This document shows, one piece after another, positions 45,979 to 57,639 of a DNA stretch of 64,000 nt (within the stretch, counting starts at the first letter, position 1; each line of letters starts with the position of its first letter). The position numbers and the translations under genes were made by a program. The stretch spans positions 1,279,854,277-1,279,918,276 of the forward strand of contig CM062818.1 in the NCBI GenBank assembly GCA_031772625.1. Direction: 5' to 3'. This DNA is from Pinus tabuliformis (lineage: Eukaryota > Streptophyta > Pinopsida > Pinales > Pinaceae). The notes beneath the pieces are model-generated. The model made no database searches. It was not told where the DNA came from and saw only the letters and a list, made by a program, of their open reading frames with translations.

Positions 45979-46546
45979 CTGCAATTGATTCAACAAGTTC
46001 ATTGTAGTTGTGTCTACTGACCCAACGATAACATCCGCGTGCGGACTTGGCTTCGACTTAGCTACCTCAAACTTAGATCCAGGAGCATTTGGAAAGTACT
46101 TTTGTAGGATCCCAGACTGAGAGTAGATCAATTCTAATTGCTGGGCCCTAAAAATGGCTTGCTCCTCAGAATAGACCCCAGACATGGAGACATCCTTGGA
46201 GATCTTGGGTTGTAAAGACTTCAAAAACCACTCGAGACGGTACTCGGGAGGGATTTTAGCTTTAATGAGCCTCTTTCTCCGCCTCCATTCCTGAATATGG
46301 TCAGAAATGTGGGTTGCCTTATCCTGACGAAAGGTGGCCAGAAGTTCAGTTCCGGCATCATAGCGGACAGGCAACTGGAAATGATTTAAGAAAATATTGG
46401 CTAAGTCAGCGAAAGATGTAAAGCTGCCCCCTGGCAACTCTATCTACCATTTGGCCACATTACCAGTCAAGGTGCACTGAAAATGTCTCAACCTAATTGA
46501 GTCATTGATAAGGGAGTTAGATGAGCACCACAAATGGAATGTGGTT
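45976..46546 (-). pseudogene. gag: Element F gag, capsid part
   Basis: Minus strand. The frame reads HVTTFHLW, SINDSIRLRHFQ-like, LTGNVAKW, stop, IELPGGSFTSFADLANIFLN, HIQEWRRRKRLIKAKIPPEY, LEWFLKSLQPKISKDVSMSG, QAIFRAQQLELIYSQSG. It is clearly homologous to element A's gag at 29393-29974. The stop before IELP replaces a Tyr (TAG for TAC or TAT), a transversion. The frame breaks off toward the deletion near 45976. Confidence 0.85.
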
Positions 46547-46551
46547 ACATG

Positions 46552-48921
46552 TGTTAGTGTCAGTCTTTACAGCCTTCCTCCAGTGATCAAATGTGCTCTT
46601 ACATAGTGATTTTGAAGTGTCAAGGTCAAATTTTGTCATTTCAGTGAGTCTTCAAGCAAAATTTGGTCACTAGCCATTAGGTCTAGGGTTTGCCCAAATG
46701 TCAGTCTATGTCATCATTCAGCTGAGCCTATCATCATTCAGAGGGTTTTCATTGTCATGTCAGTGTCTAATGAGTCATTTCACACCTTGTTCATGCTTCA
46801 GTTGCGCCCAGGCAAGGTCATTTCCCTCTCTTAGGGTTTTGAAGGCAGTTTCTCTTGGGCGGCCAAATCACCGGAAAAACTTGTTTCCTGATGTTCATAC
46901 ACCTTCCCCTACCCTTCACCTACCTTATCAAACACTTCCCAACACTCAGATCCCCCAAATTCCTCATTTTTGCACAAACCCTAGTTTCTAGCTACAACCT
47001 GGCAATTTTCTAGGTTGGGCCTATGTTTTGCCCTTTTGAACCCCTTCCCCTTGCTCAATCTCTGAGATTCCACTTTCCCCTGCTTCCTAGCATCCCTCCC
47101 CATTCCCAAAAATTTCCCCAAGAATTTAGAAGCCTTCTGTCCCCTTCATTCCGCTTCATTTCGACAAAATCCCTTGTTTCACACATCGGGACAAGTTGTA
47201 CTCAAAAGCTGTTTCTGAGCAATCAAAGACGAAGTTTTCACAACTGAGAGAGGTTTTTGTCCACAACATGCCAAGGAAGAAAAACCTCCTTCACTTTTTA
47301 CACAGGTGTCATGGTTTGAGAAAAATGTCAAAAATACCGGCGAGAACGAAGGTGTTCCAAGGATGGTTGGCCAAAGTACAAAAACGAAGGAAAACGCCCG
47401 ATTCACTTCAAATTTTGGTCAAAGTCTCTTTTAATGAGCATGGTACTTGATTGGGGTCTTCCAGCCCAAATTTCAAGAAATTTGGAGAAAATTTTGTCAT
47501 TTGTGAATTTTTTGTGAAAATTACAGGTTTTTCCCAAGAACTGGTCTCACCCCGGGTGAGACCAGTTTGAAGGGCTGCTCGGAATTTTGCAAACTTGGCA
47601 TTTTTGGAAAGGGAATTCAAAAAGAAAAATTACCAATACTTGGGAGAAGCCTGATTTTGAGTTTTGAGCCTCCAAAAGCTCAAAATACACCTAAAAAATG
47701 ACTTTCTGCCCACTTTTTGAGTTGCAGAAAGTGACCTTGGGAGAAATGGTTTTTGAGGGGTCAAATCAACGCCAAATTCAGAAATTCCACTTGGGATGGA
47801 AAGCAGACAGGCCAAGCTTTCCAATGAGCTATTTTGCACCTGATTTGGATCAGTGTAACCCACTCAAAAACAGCTGTAAAAGGGCGCGACCAGAACTTCC
47901 AGGGGCGCGACCAGAACTTCCAGATTTGTCAAAATTCACATTTTTGGTCAAAAAACACTGTTTTGACTATGGTTGACCATTTTTACTTGTAGATGATGGA
48001 TAAATGTAATATTTTCATGGCACTTTGGTATATTTTATCTTTCTTTACCCTTCTAGAAGCTTCCATGATGTAAAAAGTGAAAAATTAATGCATGGATGAG
48101 TTAGCTAAGTAATAGAGGCAAGTTGTTAGGCTGCCTATTTTCTAGTTCTTAGTTTAGAATTAGTTCAAACTACTCCTAGGAAGCTGAGCTCGACCCCTAG
48201 AGGTGGGGAAAGGAGTTATATGGTCTAGATGGTCTATATTATGCTCTCTCCTTCTCATTTTCATGGTTGGACTCTTGTGTAAGGAAGCTTTATTGTATAT
48301 TGTGCATCTATTTCTACAATTGAAGGCAAGGAAAGCCAGGGTTTTATAGACATCTTTGAGGATTCTTGTGGATCTGATTGTTGATGGTGTGTTCTCTACA
48401 TGTTCTTGTAAGTTTTTTTATATGTTTCACATCTCTCTTATGCTTCTAAATTGGACAGATGAAGTGGTAAAGTTTGAACTCATGTTTTGACATGCTCAGC
48501 TTTTTAGTTTGTTCAATTTTAATGTTTTCTACTGTCTAGAGAGGATTCGAATTGTGTGTTTGCCCTCTTTAGCTTCTCCTCTATCATCTCTGATCATCCA
48601 TCTCAGATTAAGACATCAGCACTCATTCCTACCTTGCCCCTTAGATCCCCCTGTGAAAACTGTGCTCAATCCCCGCACTTTGAATTGCACTTCCACCAAT
48701 TGCCACCAAAACCCCCACAAATCATCAAATCAAACCCCTTATCAATTTACTAGCCTAAAATCTTTATTCTTAATTGGTCAGCCTAATCCTATTGAAAGAT
48801 CTATCAAATCTGACCCGAGAGAGCCTTCTCATACCTCGTAGGGCTAGCTACGAGGTGAAATGGTTTGATGTAGCCTTGAGAGTTTGTCTATCTCAGCCTA
48901 GGTGAATTCCAAGCGCTAACA
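46552..48921 (+). mobile_element. G: probable solo LTR inside F gag
   Basis: It starts TGTTAGTGTCAG and ends AAGCGCTAACA, so the termini are inverted TGTTAG/CTAACA. It is flanked by perfect ACATG copies (46547-46551 and 48922-48926). Removing it joins the two halves of F gag (GDHV then HVTTFHLW). At 2370 bp with no internal coding domain or repeated ends, it is best read as a solo LTR left by recombination between LTRs. It contains a 21-bp tandem duplication with GGGCGCGACCAGAACTTCC at 47882 and 47903. Orientation is unknown. The short frames inside have no family match. Confidence 0.8.
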
Positions 48922-48926
48922 ACATG

Positions 48927-50210
48927 GTCGCCTGGGTCTTCACCACTCTTCCCTTCGAATTTTGGAATGTCCGAAGGGAGTTTGGTTGGGACCGGAGGCC
49001 AGGCCGGATTGTACTTGATTGGGTCATTTGTTAACTTAGTGAGGTCTGGCAAGTTCAACGTTGCCAGAAACGGAAGCCTAGGAGGACCTTGGGGATTCCA
49101 CCCAGACTGGGAAGAACTCCCAAAGTTCTGAAAAGATTGTCCTGGAATTTGGGAGGCACTAGGTTGCCCGAAGTAACTAGTAGAACTGGCTAAACCAAAA
49201 GGAAAGCCTTGTGATCCAGCAAAATTCGGAGTTTGAACAACTCCGGCCGTATAACCTCCATAACTAGCAAAGTTTCCTCCTAAAGGATTGTAAGGAGTTG
49301 ATAACCCTTGATACGGATTCTAAGCCGAAGCAAGGGGAGGAATACTTTGAAACGAACTAATCATGGAATACGGCCTATTCCCTTGTTGGCCGATAAATGG
49401 ATTCCTAGGTCCTACGCTACTAACCCCAGGGTTATTCCAACCTTGGAAAGAATTGCTACTTTGTCCTACATAAGAAAAAGGCATGGATCCTACCGTTGGG
49501 TTGGAATGTGGTATATGACCATTTCCAAAAGGAAAACCCTGTAATGAAGCCGATCCGTCCATCATGAACGTAGTGGCACTAAACGGAACCGATGGAATAC
49601 CCTGTGAGTGGGTGGCAAATGGGAAGAATCCAGTACTAAAAGCATTGGTTTGGGAATTTCCACTCGTGGACAGAATGGAGGTAGACCCGACTAAAGATGT
49701 GCTAGCAAAAGATCTAAACAAGGAAGCAGAGGAGATGGAAATGGTTCCTCCCCCTTGCACCGATGTTGGGGTTTGCATAGTCATAGCACTTGTAGAAGCC
49801 ATGCTTCTAGTAGTGGTAATCGATGGTAAGCACGTAGCATAACCTGGACTTGACGGTCTATGCGTCGGAGTCCCAACGTATTGCAATACGTCTGGATGAC
49901 TAGATGGTAGTGGAGAATTCGGAGCCGCTAACGACTCTGAGAGTTCTTCTACCTCTATGTTATTCTCCGCTTGAAAGAGAATTCGAGAAAGGACTGGAGT
50001 GTCCCTCTCTTGCTCAGAAGTGCCAGGCCTTGCTTGGTCGCTAATGCCCCCGAGAGGAGGATCAATCCCCGATGCGTCAACCGGCGTGGGATGGAACCCA
50101 CCGGTAGTATTGCCTCTGTGCCTTCTAGGAGAAGGCTCTAAACTTGGTGGCGAAAGACCATGAAGTCTTCGAGACTATCTAGGAGATCGGTTAGCCACTT
50201 TGAATTTTTG
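48927..50210 (-). pseudogene. gag: Element F gag, N-terminal part
   Basis: Minus strand. Ser/Pro/Gly/Asn/Gln-rich linker: SITTTRSMASTSAMTMQTPT, QGIPSVPFSATTFMMDG, SSNSFQGWNNPGVSSVG, then a TAG at 49319-49321, NPYQGLSTPYNPLGG, QSFQNFGSSSQSGWNPQG, and finally KLTNDPIKYNPAWPPVPTKL and DIPKFEGKSGEDPGDHVV where G enters. KLTNDPI, VPTKVP and PKFEGKS are matched in element A (about 29140-29230). The long open frame 49320-49886 is part of this. It is well kept, with one clear stop. Confidence 0.85.
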
Positions 50211-52265
50211 TTATGATCTAACTAAGGACTCAAAAAATTGAAAGTTAGGCCAACTAAGAGCACAGAGCACACACTATAAAGTCCCTAAAGATATAGCCAG
50301 TCAAACAACTTCCAAGTATTTCCACTCCGGGTGATTAAGACCGGACACCAAAATACGAGAAAGTGAAATAAGGGGCCTTCAGATGATAGTCAGGGATGAT
50401 GAGGGCCCAGTCCTATCAGCGAAGGTATCAGAGGAAGTTACGCTGACCTCCTAACAACAACCTGCGTCGGTGCAAGCCCCCAAGCTTCGTAAGGGTGCCC
50501 TCCAGTAGTACTGTCGAGAGTGATGCAACGTCAACCTCAGGTGCCACGGGATTCCCCTCCGCAGCCACCTGTGTAGTTCCCTAGGAGCAACAACTATGGA
50601 TACCAACTCGTCACAGAAGCCAGGCGGAACAGTCGTGAGGTAAGTTCGGACAAGTAGGAGAGGGGGTATCTCTCTTCCCTGTCTTCACAGACCCTCGTGC
50701 TTAACTCCCAGATCCGGAGCTTTCCTGGTCTTCCTAACGCTTTTGGACTTTCTCTCGTTATTTAGACTCCTATGTTTGACGTTTATATGGCCTTGGAGAG
50801 TTAACTCTCCACTCGCCTAATCCAAGGCCCTAAAATCCTAATCTTGTTGGTGTAACTGACTAAAACAAAAAGTTCTAGTGAATTTTAGTTAGCGCTTGAT
50901 TTTATTAGGCTCTTCTTTAAGTCACAAGGTAATGGAAGTGAAACTAGTGGTGTTTTTTGATGCAAAAGAAATTAATAAAAACTTAACTACATGCACATGC
51001 ACTTTTTCGTTTTTCGATGAAGAGCAATTTCTATAGGGTTCAGAGGTACTTCTAATAAAACAAATTTTTCTTTTCTTTTCGTTAATTCACACTTCGCACT
51101 CACAAAAGCTAACAAAGCTATGTATGCCTAAAAGGGGATGCAAATCTATCCTAATGCAACAACTATATGTGGATGCAAGATTTAAAACTACTCTAAAAAC
51201 CAAAAATGAAAGTTGCTTGCTTATCAAACTTTATCTTGCCACTTACGATGCCTAGATGGAATATGAGATGCTACCATTCATTTCGTCTAAACACTAAAAA
51301 CAAGTTCTAAGACAAACATAAAGCACTTTCACTTCACTAAAAGGAAACCAAATGAAAAGCAAGTTCAAGAAAGCAAAACTAAGCTTTTCAAAAGATTTTC
51401 TTGAAAGCAACAAACAAAAAAGTCTTTTCAAAAAAAAAATTCTCTCAACAACACTGCAACTTGTGGTTGAAGAATAGGCAATTAAACAATTTTGCGAATT
51501 GACACCACACAGCGGATGAAAACTCAACAAAAATAAATGTGTTTGCAATCGCTCTTAACAATCAAAAGTAGCAATGAAAGCTTTGGCAATGAAAACCAAA
51601 AAGATCAAAAAGACAAATTCCAAGAAAGTGTCAATCAACAACTTTCATGAAACAAAGAAGTGGATGGTCACAAAAAGTGATTTTGTCAAGCAAACAAAAA
51701 AGTCACCAAAAGCAAGATTAACACAAAAATTGTGATCAATCTTCCTACCCTGATGAAACAGAGCAGCCAAGATTCCTAGCAAGAAATCTTGCGTGCTTTA
51801 GCAAAAAACGATGACGCTTGCAATCAACAAAAAAAACAAGACCAATACTCCTTATAATCAGAGAGAATTCAGAACAAGATGCTCGCTGTAAAACAAATGA
51901 CTGATACTGGAAAATGACTGTTTCAGACTGACTCAAACCACCAGAAAAACCTTCAGAGACTAAAAAGATTTATAAATCTTGAAAATTACAGTATATACGC
52001 GACTGTACTGAAGTACAGATTGCGTGTATACGCGACTGTATCTGAGGAAACCTGCGTATACGTGGGTTCACTCAAAGAAACAAGCGTATATACGCCTCTG
52101 TATCTAAGAAAAGCAATGTATATGAAAAGCTTCAAGAAAACAAAAACTGAAGAAATTGGCAAAGCTTAAAGTTCAAGAATAGACCAGATAGTAACAGCAG
52201 GCAGACAAGGAAGTTGAGCCCTGATTGGCTTGAAAAACACCCAAACTAGGAACAACAAGAGTGTT
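50211..52265 (-). other. Element F untranslated leader
   Basis: About 2 kb between primer site and gag with no recognised gene. In the first 300 bases of the leader (plus 51985-52120) are four or five units such as GTATATACGCGACTGTA, GTGTATACGCGACTGTA and GCGTATATACGCCTCTGTA. A GC-richer block lies at 50380-50700. Confidence 0.55.
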
Positions 52266-52284
52266 GTCCCCAGTAGAGTCGCCA
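52266..52284 (-). other. Element F primer-binding site (tRNA-Arg type)
   Basis: On the minus strand TGGCGACTCTACTGGGGAC, 4 bases after the LTR end (CTCTATCA). It is the better-kept version of the site in element A and is of the type associated with tRNA-Arg in Tat/Ogre elements. Confidence 0.75.
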
Positions 52285-52288
52285 ATTC

Positions 52289-53054
52289 TGATAGAGGGAA
52301 AAGTTCCCATAGGGCTTTTTGGGTTGAAACCCTAGCAGACTGAAAGTTATCTATTCAAAGAAACATGCATTCGTACATCCATTATGCTATTGTAAGCAAA
52401 TTCTAGGATAAGGGTACGTACCTTTGGTCCTACGTTTGAGAAGCCCCTTAGGGTCCAAACCCTTCTTGGAGTTCCCTTCTTCTCTTTCGTCCTCCGAAAC
52501 AAACAATTCAAAGAACACAACAGTACATGGACAAAAGCTTATAAAGAAACCATCTTCATGTTATAAAGAAAGGTAGTTAGTTATGAAATCCAAACAACCT
52601 TTTACATATGAATTCTAAACATGAATATCATTCACATAAAGAAGATTTATTTCGGGAACCAAGACATGTGTTTCTTTTATTATAGACAAATAAAGTACAT
52701 AAAAAGGAATATTTTCACCTGAGTCACCTTCAGCAGGCTCCAAGCAAAGCTTCCTTCCGGGTCCATTCCAGCCTCAAGCCTCTAACAAACTCCTTCCATG
52801 ACTCTCTCCATGATGTCATAAATGGTGGATGAACATCAACACACAAGGAAATAAAGTTTTCCTGCACAAAATGGGGGAAGTGCAGAAGGCACAAGGGAAT
52901 TCAGACCTGGTCAAGGGAAAAATCTCAGCATAATAACCTTTCTCTCTCTTCTCCCTTCCCTTAGGCCTTCCCTTTGAGGTCTTTTCATACCATCTCTAAA
53001 GTAGTTTTTTTAGTTAGGAGTTGGTTGGGAACAGTTGGGCCACGGGCACTAACA
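52289..53054 (-). repeat. Element F 5' LTR (tentative right edge)
   Basis: Begins on the plus strand TGATAGAGGGAAAAGTTCCC, next to the primer site. I place the outer end at CACGGGCACTAACA (53054), giving a sense start TGTTAGTGCCCG, because TGTTAG starts are common in Tat-type LTRs. The outer end has no confirmed target duplication. Confidence 0.5.
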
Positions 53055-54088
53055 GGTGATCAGCAGGTAAAACCTGCGATCTCCGCCTGAAAATAAGGAG
53101 TCTTATATTTTTTTAAGTGTTTTAATACATACACGCGGGTTGGATATACACATACCCGCATATACACACGTTTAACTCAAGGCAATGTCACGTATAAGGG
53201 ATAAAACATTGTTTTTTAAATTTTAGGGCCAGGTCTGGAAGGAGGGGTTGCCCTAGGCCATGAGTACAGCATCGCAAACAATAAGAGTGCGATTCGGAGC
53301 TATAACATACATGTATACACACTTTTACCTAGGAAAACCATTGTATAGATATCAAAATATTAACTCACAGCTTTGCTACTATTGCAGGCTTTAGACAAAC
53401 CCAGATCATGATATTTAAAGAATAAAACAGGTGTACACAATCAGGTCTAGCCTAACCGATATCAGATCATTAAATGATAAGTCATTTCAGATCTCATAAT
53501 CCTGATCCAACATTGAATTCAGGGTGCACAAAATATTTCACATCAAATCACAAACATAGCCCCTGTAACATAAAATATACTTCAGATAGAAGTATTTGTG
53601 AGAAACCCTTTCACTTTCACACCTTGGCCTTTTGATCTTCTCCTCCTTATATAGCTTTTGACCTTTCTCAATACCTCGGACCAAAACCACTTAGGAACCA
53701 TGGTATTCTTGGATGGGATCAAATAGTCATTAGTTTGCGCAATATTGTGGGCTAATGCCATGCTATTGATCCCTCGTATTCTTTACTCTTGAATTTCCTT
53801 GATTTTCCAACATGTATGCACTTTTTCTCTTGTGAAAGTGAATGTATATGTATATGCTAATTTTTTTCTGTGAACCAACATGTATACGTTGTTTTGACTA
53901 AGGGGACCTATATATACATCTTAACCTGCTTTACACCATCTTTTTCCTTCAACTTCTTCATTCTGACCAGTAGACCTTAGTTCCATGTTCCTGTTCTTCT
54001 GTTACACTCAGAGTTTCCTTTTATAAAAAATGAACTCACTTGTGAGTGGGTTTCCATCAAGGAAAACACTTGTATCATAATGCCAACA
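53055..54088 (-). repeat. Element E 3' LTR, inner part
   Basis: After F, the E LTR resumes and ends ATAATGCCAACA at 54088. It carries more units such as ACACGCGGG, TATACACATACCCGC and CATGTATACGTTG (53130-53170, 53880). No gene is seen. Confidence 0.6.
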
Positions 54089-54102
54089 GTCTCCCCCTTT
54101 GG
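54089..54102 (-). other. Element E polypurine tract
   Basis: Plus strand GTCTCCCCCTTTGG; on the minus strand a purine run ending directly at the LTR start TGTTGGC. It is the expected plus-strand primer of a copia element and fixes the orientation. Confidence 0.8.
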
Positions 54103-54889
54103 ACTTGATGGCTGCCATGTTTTTGTTGATTACTGCACGTTGTAGGAACTGTTAGGGATAACAAGCAACACCAAAGTAACACCAAAATACTCTCTCCGTT
54201 TGAGATCAACGGCAAAGGACTGGCCAAGATACTCTCCCCCTTGGATATAAATTATGTTGTTCATGCTTCCCTTGAGTACAGGCAGATTCTGCAGAGATAT
54301 GTTTCAAAATAATAACATGACTCTATAACTCAACTAAGTGAATATGACCTCCCTAATTCCATTTACTCATATATCCATCAATCACCCAACCAAGTGGGGA
54401 TACACCACATTTGACTCATCCACCCAATCAAGTGGGGATATACCAATTGTTTATACATGACTAAAATACAACAAATATTACATCATATGAATAATAGGAC
54501 TCATTCAAACATAGACTATGACAAAAGAAGTCATATCATAGATTAGATATTTACATGAATTATGCAACAAATGATATAAATATCTGAAACCATAGTTGAA
54601 CTCAACAACAATAATGCCAACAATATAGAATGTGTGTGAAGGCTAATGCTCCCCTTGAACCTATGCTACCTATGCATTGCATCCAAGTCATTCATCAAGG
54701 CATGTTTTTTAGTGAGATAAAAATCAATGAATAAAGCATATCATTAGACTGTAATCATCAATATCAGCCTGAGCACCCATATCAGAGTTTTACCCACTGT
54801 TTTTCCATTAGAAAAAAATATATACTTCTACAGCCACAGAAACCCACATATATACGTGACTATACTTCATGAAACCCATGTATAAGAAC

Positions 54890-56640
54890 CTTCTTCTCAA
54901 AAACTAGATTTAACAACAGCATGACGCTGCAACTACTCCCAACTTTTGTTTGAGATATTCAAATGTTTCTATGGGAATCAGTTTGGTGAATATAATAGCA
55001 ACCTGTTCTTTGGAGGGAAAATACTCCAATTTAACCTTTTGTTCAAGCACTTGTTCTCATAGAAAATTGTACTTAGTGGGTATGCGCTTGGTCCTGGAGT
55101 GCATGACATGATTTTTTGAAATATTGATGGCACTTGTATTATCACATAAAATGGAGATGGGTGGAGTACATGTGATCTGAATGTCTTGCAATGTTTGCAT
55201 CATCCAAAGTAGTTTTGTGCAGAAAGATGTAGTAGCCACATATTCCGCTTCAACTGTAGAAAAGGAAATTCAACTGTGTTTCTTGATGAACCAAGACACT
55301 GACCTTGAATCCATATAGAATGCACCTCCACTAGTTCTCTTTCGATCATCAACATTTCCTACCCAGTCTACATTTGTATATGCATTAAGAGTAAGGTATG
55401 TATCTTTAGGATAACATAGTCCAAAGTCTTGAGTTCCTTGAAGATATTTGAAAATTATTTTAACTGCCTAAAGATGTGATTCCTTTGGATTTTCTTGAAA
55501 CCTTCCAACAATTCGTACTACATGCATGATATCAGGTCTGGTACCTATTAGATAAAGTAGACTTCCAACCATAGATCTGTAAGTTGGTTTGTTTATTGCT
55601 GGTGATTCATCATTAGAATTGAGACTGCATCCTATTACCATTGGATTAAATACTGGTTTAGAATCTTCCATTCCATACTTCTTCAAGATCTACTTGATAT
55701 ATTTGGTTTGTGAAAGAAAAATACCATCCTTTGTTTTCTGTACTTGTAGACCAAGAAAATAAGTAAGTTCACCAAGTAAGGACATTTCAAATTCTCGTTG
55801 CATTACCAAAGGAAAATTCTGACTCATAGATTCTTCATTGCTACCAAATATGATATCATCAACATAAAGAACAATAATTAGTAGTTTATCATTTTCAATA
55901 TTTGTGTATAAGTTGCTATTTGCAAAAATTTTTGTGAAACCTCGTTGTTGTAGATATTTGTCAAGGCGATAATACCAAGCCCTTGGAGCCTGTTTCAGAC
56001 TATAAAGAGCCTTTTTGAGCTTGCATGTGAGTTTTGCATCATTTCTTAGAATGAATCCTTCTAGTTTCTCAATATAAAATTCTTCTTCTAAATCTCCCTT
56101 AAGAAGAGCTTATTTTACATCCATTTGAAATACTTTTAATTTTCGAAAACTAGAAAACATTCTTATGGATTCAGGTCTAGAAACAGGTGAAAATGTTTCT
56201 TCAAAATATATACCTTCTTGTTGGGCATACCCTTTACAAACAAGTCTTTCCTTGTTTCTAATAACTTCTCCATTTTCATTCAACTTATTCTTAAATATCC
56301 ATTTTGTACCTATAACATTGTTTTCATGAGGTCTGGGAACTAATTCCCGAGTATCATTCTTTTCAATTTGGTCAAGTTCTTCATCCATTGCCTTAACCCA
56401 ACATTCATCTTTGCTAGCCTCATTTACATTTTGTGGTTCTATGGAGGATAGTGATGCTATATAAATTGAGGTCCCTGTAAGAGTTCTTGTTGTCTGTACT
56501 CCAGACCCTTTGTCTCCTACAATTTGAGATTCTGGATGATTCTTTTGAACATACCTGGATGGAGTCTTTGCCCTGTCTGTTGTATCTTCTTATGGTGCTT
56601 CATTAGTTTCTTATTCTATATCATTTTGATTTGATATGGG
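54890..56640 (-). pseudogene. Element E Ty1/copia reverse transcriptase and RNase H
   Basis: Minus strand, N- to C-terminus. Linker with SRYVQKNHPESQIVGDKGSG; RT start AMDEELDQIEKNDTRELVPR, GTKWIFKNKLNENGEV, RLVCKGYAQQEGIYFEETFS, QMDVK then stop; catalytic YVDD intact (55855-55866, LYVDDIIF); KKYGMEDSKPVFNPM, YRSMVGSLLYLIGTRPDIMH; then RNase H with WVGNVDDRKRTSGGAFYM, STVEAEYVATTSFC and ILCDNTSAINISKNHVMHSR. The end is KLEYFPSKEQVA and EYLKQKLGV near 54930. A few stops are present (for example near 55690 and 56112), so the gene is broken but little worn. Integrase and gag are cut off by H. Confidence 0.9.
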
Positions 56641-56732
56641 AAAGCATTCCCCATCTTCCTCATTTTAATATTCCTTTTTTTATTTTAGTTGTTCCGGATT
56701 TCTGCATACTTCATCAATTACAACATCAATGT

Positions 56733-57240
56733 TGTTGGGCATGGAATCCCCCAAGGAATGTTTTGGGGCTCAAAAGCCATGTTTTAACCCAATACTATTG
56801 TAAAGTCTCCGTGAAGTTTGGGCGTGGAGCGCGAAATGTATGATAGAGTCACATGGTTGTCCACCCTAGTCTTGTAAATGTAATGTTGGCCTACCCATGT
56901 TCCGCAGACCACGGGATTGTATAAATAGCGGAAGGCTATAAGTGTAAAAGATAACTAAGAAGAGAAGCAAGAAATGAGAGAATACAAGAGAAGAGCAAGT
57001 GTCTAAGTGCGTCTTGGGTTGTAGGATAGGAGAAGGATCTACAACTGAGTGTGTAGAGGCCTAGTAGTCCGTCGCTGAGTGTGTAGACCCCTGCAGCTTA
57101 GTGCACATGGCGGAGTCAAGTCTGTAACCAAAGAAGAGATTAATAAAGAAGGGTTTTGTTACCAATTTTTGTATATATTCTTGGATTAATGCATGGTTAA
57201 TGTAAATCACAAATATACTATTTATTTACTGCACACACAT
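56733..57240 (+). repeat. Element H 5' LTR (right edge uncertain)
   Basis: Begins TGTTGGGCATGG. A TATA box (TATAAATA, 56920-56927) is followed by a purine-rich stretch and AATAAA at 57142-57147. No second LTR is in the window and no clear primer site was found, so the inner edge is a guess. Confidence 0.5.
56920..56927 (+). promoter_or_regulatory. TATA box of element H LTR
   Basis: TATAAATA after GGGATTG, in the expected place for a U3 promoter, about 220 bases before an AATAAA signal (57142-57147). Confidence 0.65.
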
Positions 57241-57639
57241 CTATGACTGGTGTATATTGTTAAATATAACTTAATGCATACGAATAAGCAAAGTTGATCA
57301 ACTAGCAGTGGAATACTAGTCAAGGCTTAGATAATAATGGTGTTCGGCCCCTGAGTAGGGCTGTGAAAAGGCATTATCTCAGGCTGTGAGGAACGGGTAA
57401 GTGTGCGTAGCGACGTATGCACAGGGTCGAACTGTGAACCACTTGAACTCATCAGACATCTCTAGGGTGAAAAAACATGGTTCTAGCACCCTGCCATACT
57501 ACATCGGGTGAGACCTCAATCCACACTCCATAGGCTGTTGCCAAAAGGGCCAATAGTACCAGGATTTGTTTGGCTAAATCACCTCTGAACCTAGGTCAGG
57601 CCCCAATAAACCAACAAATGTTTCATTGTCGGGACAGGG

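Larger units (their letters stand above)
45857..53054 (-). mobile_element. Element F: deleted Tat-like Ty3/gypsy element
   Basis: In minus orientation, inserted in E's LTR. From right to left it has a tentative 5' LTR (52289 to about 53054, sense start TGTTAGTGCCCG), a primer site (52266-52284), a 2-kb leader, and gag interrupted by G. The left end (45857-45876, TGATAGAGGGAAAAGTTCCC) matches the LTR end at 52289-52308 for only 20 bases before gag-like sequence begins, so PR, RT, INT and nearly the whole 3' LTR are deleted. The right edge is uncertain because I could not find a matching target duplication. Confidence 0.65.
44720..56732 (-). mobile_element. Element E: Ty1/copia retrotransposon, interrupted and truncated
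   Basis: In minus orientation. The 3' LTR spans 44720-45856 and, after element F, about 53055-54088. On the plus strand it begins TGTTGGGAATAATACTG and ends ATAATGCCAACA. A polypyrimidine run follows (54089-54102), the complement of a polypurine tract, then RNase H and RT. At 56733 the element is cut by H, so integrase, gag and the other LTR are not in the window. RT before RNase H with a copia-type YVDD fits Ty1/copia. Confidence 0.8.

Noticed and set aside
47023-47976. Several 70-90-codon frames within G
   Set aside because: They overlap on both strands, have no family resemblance, and lie in a probable solo LTR.
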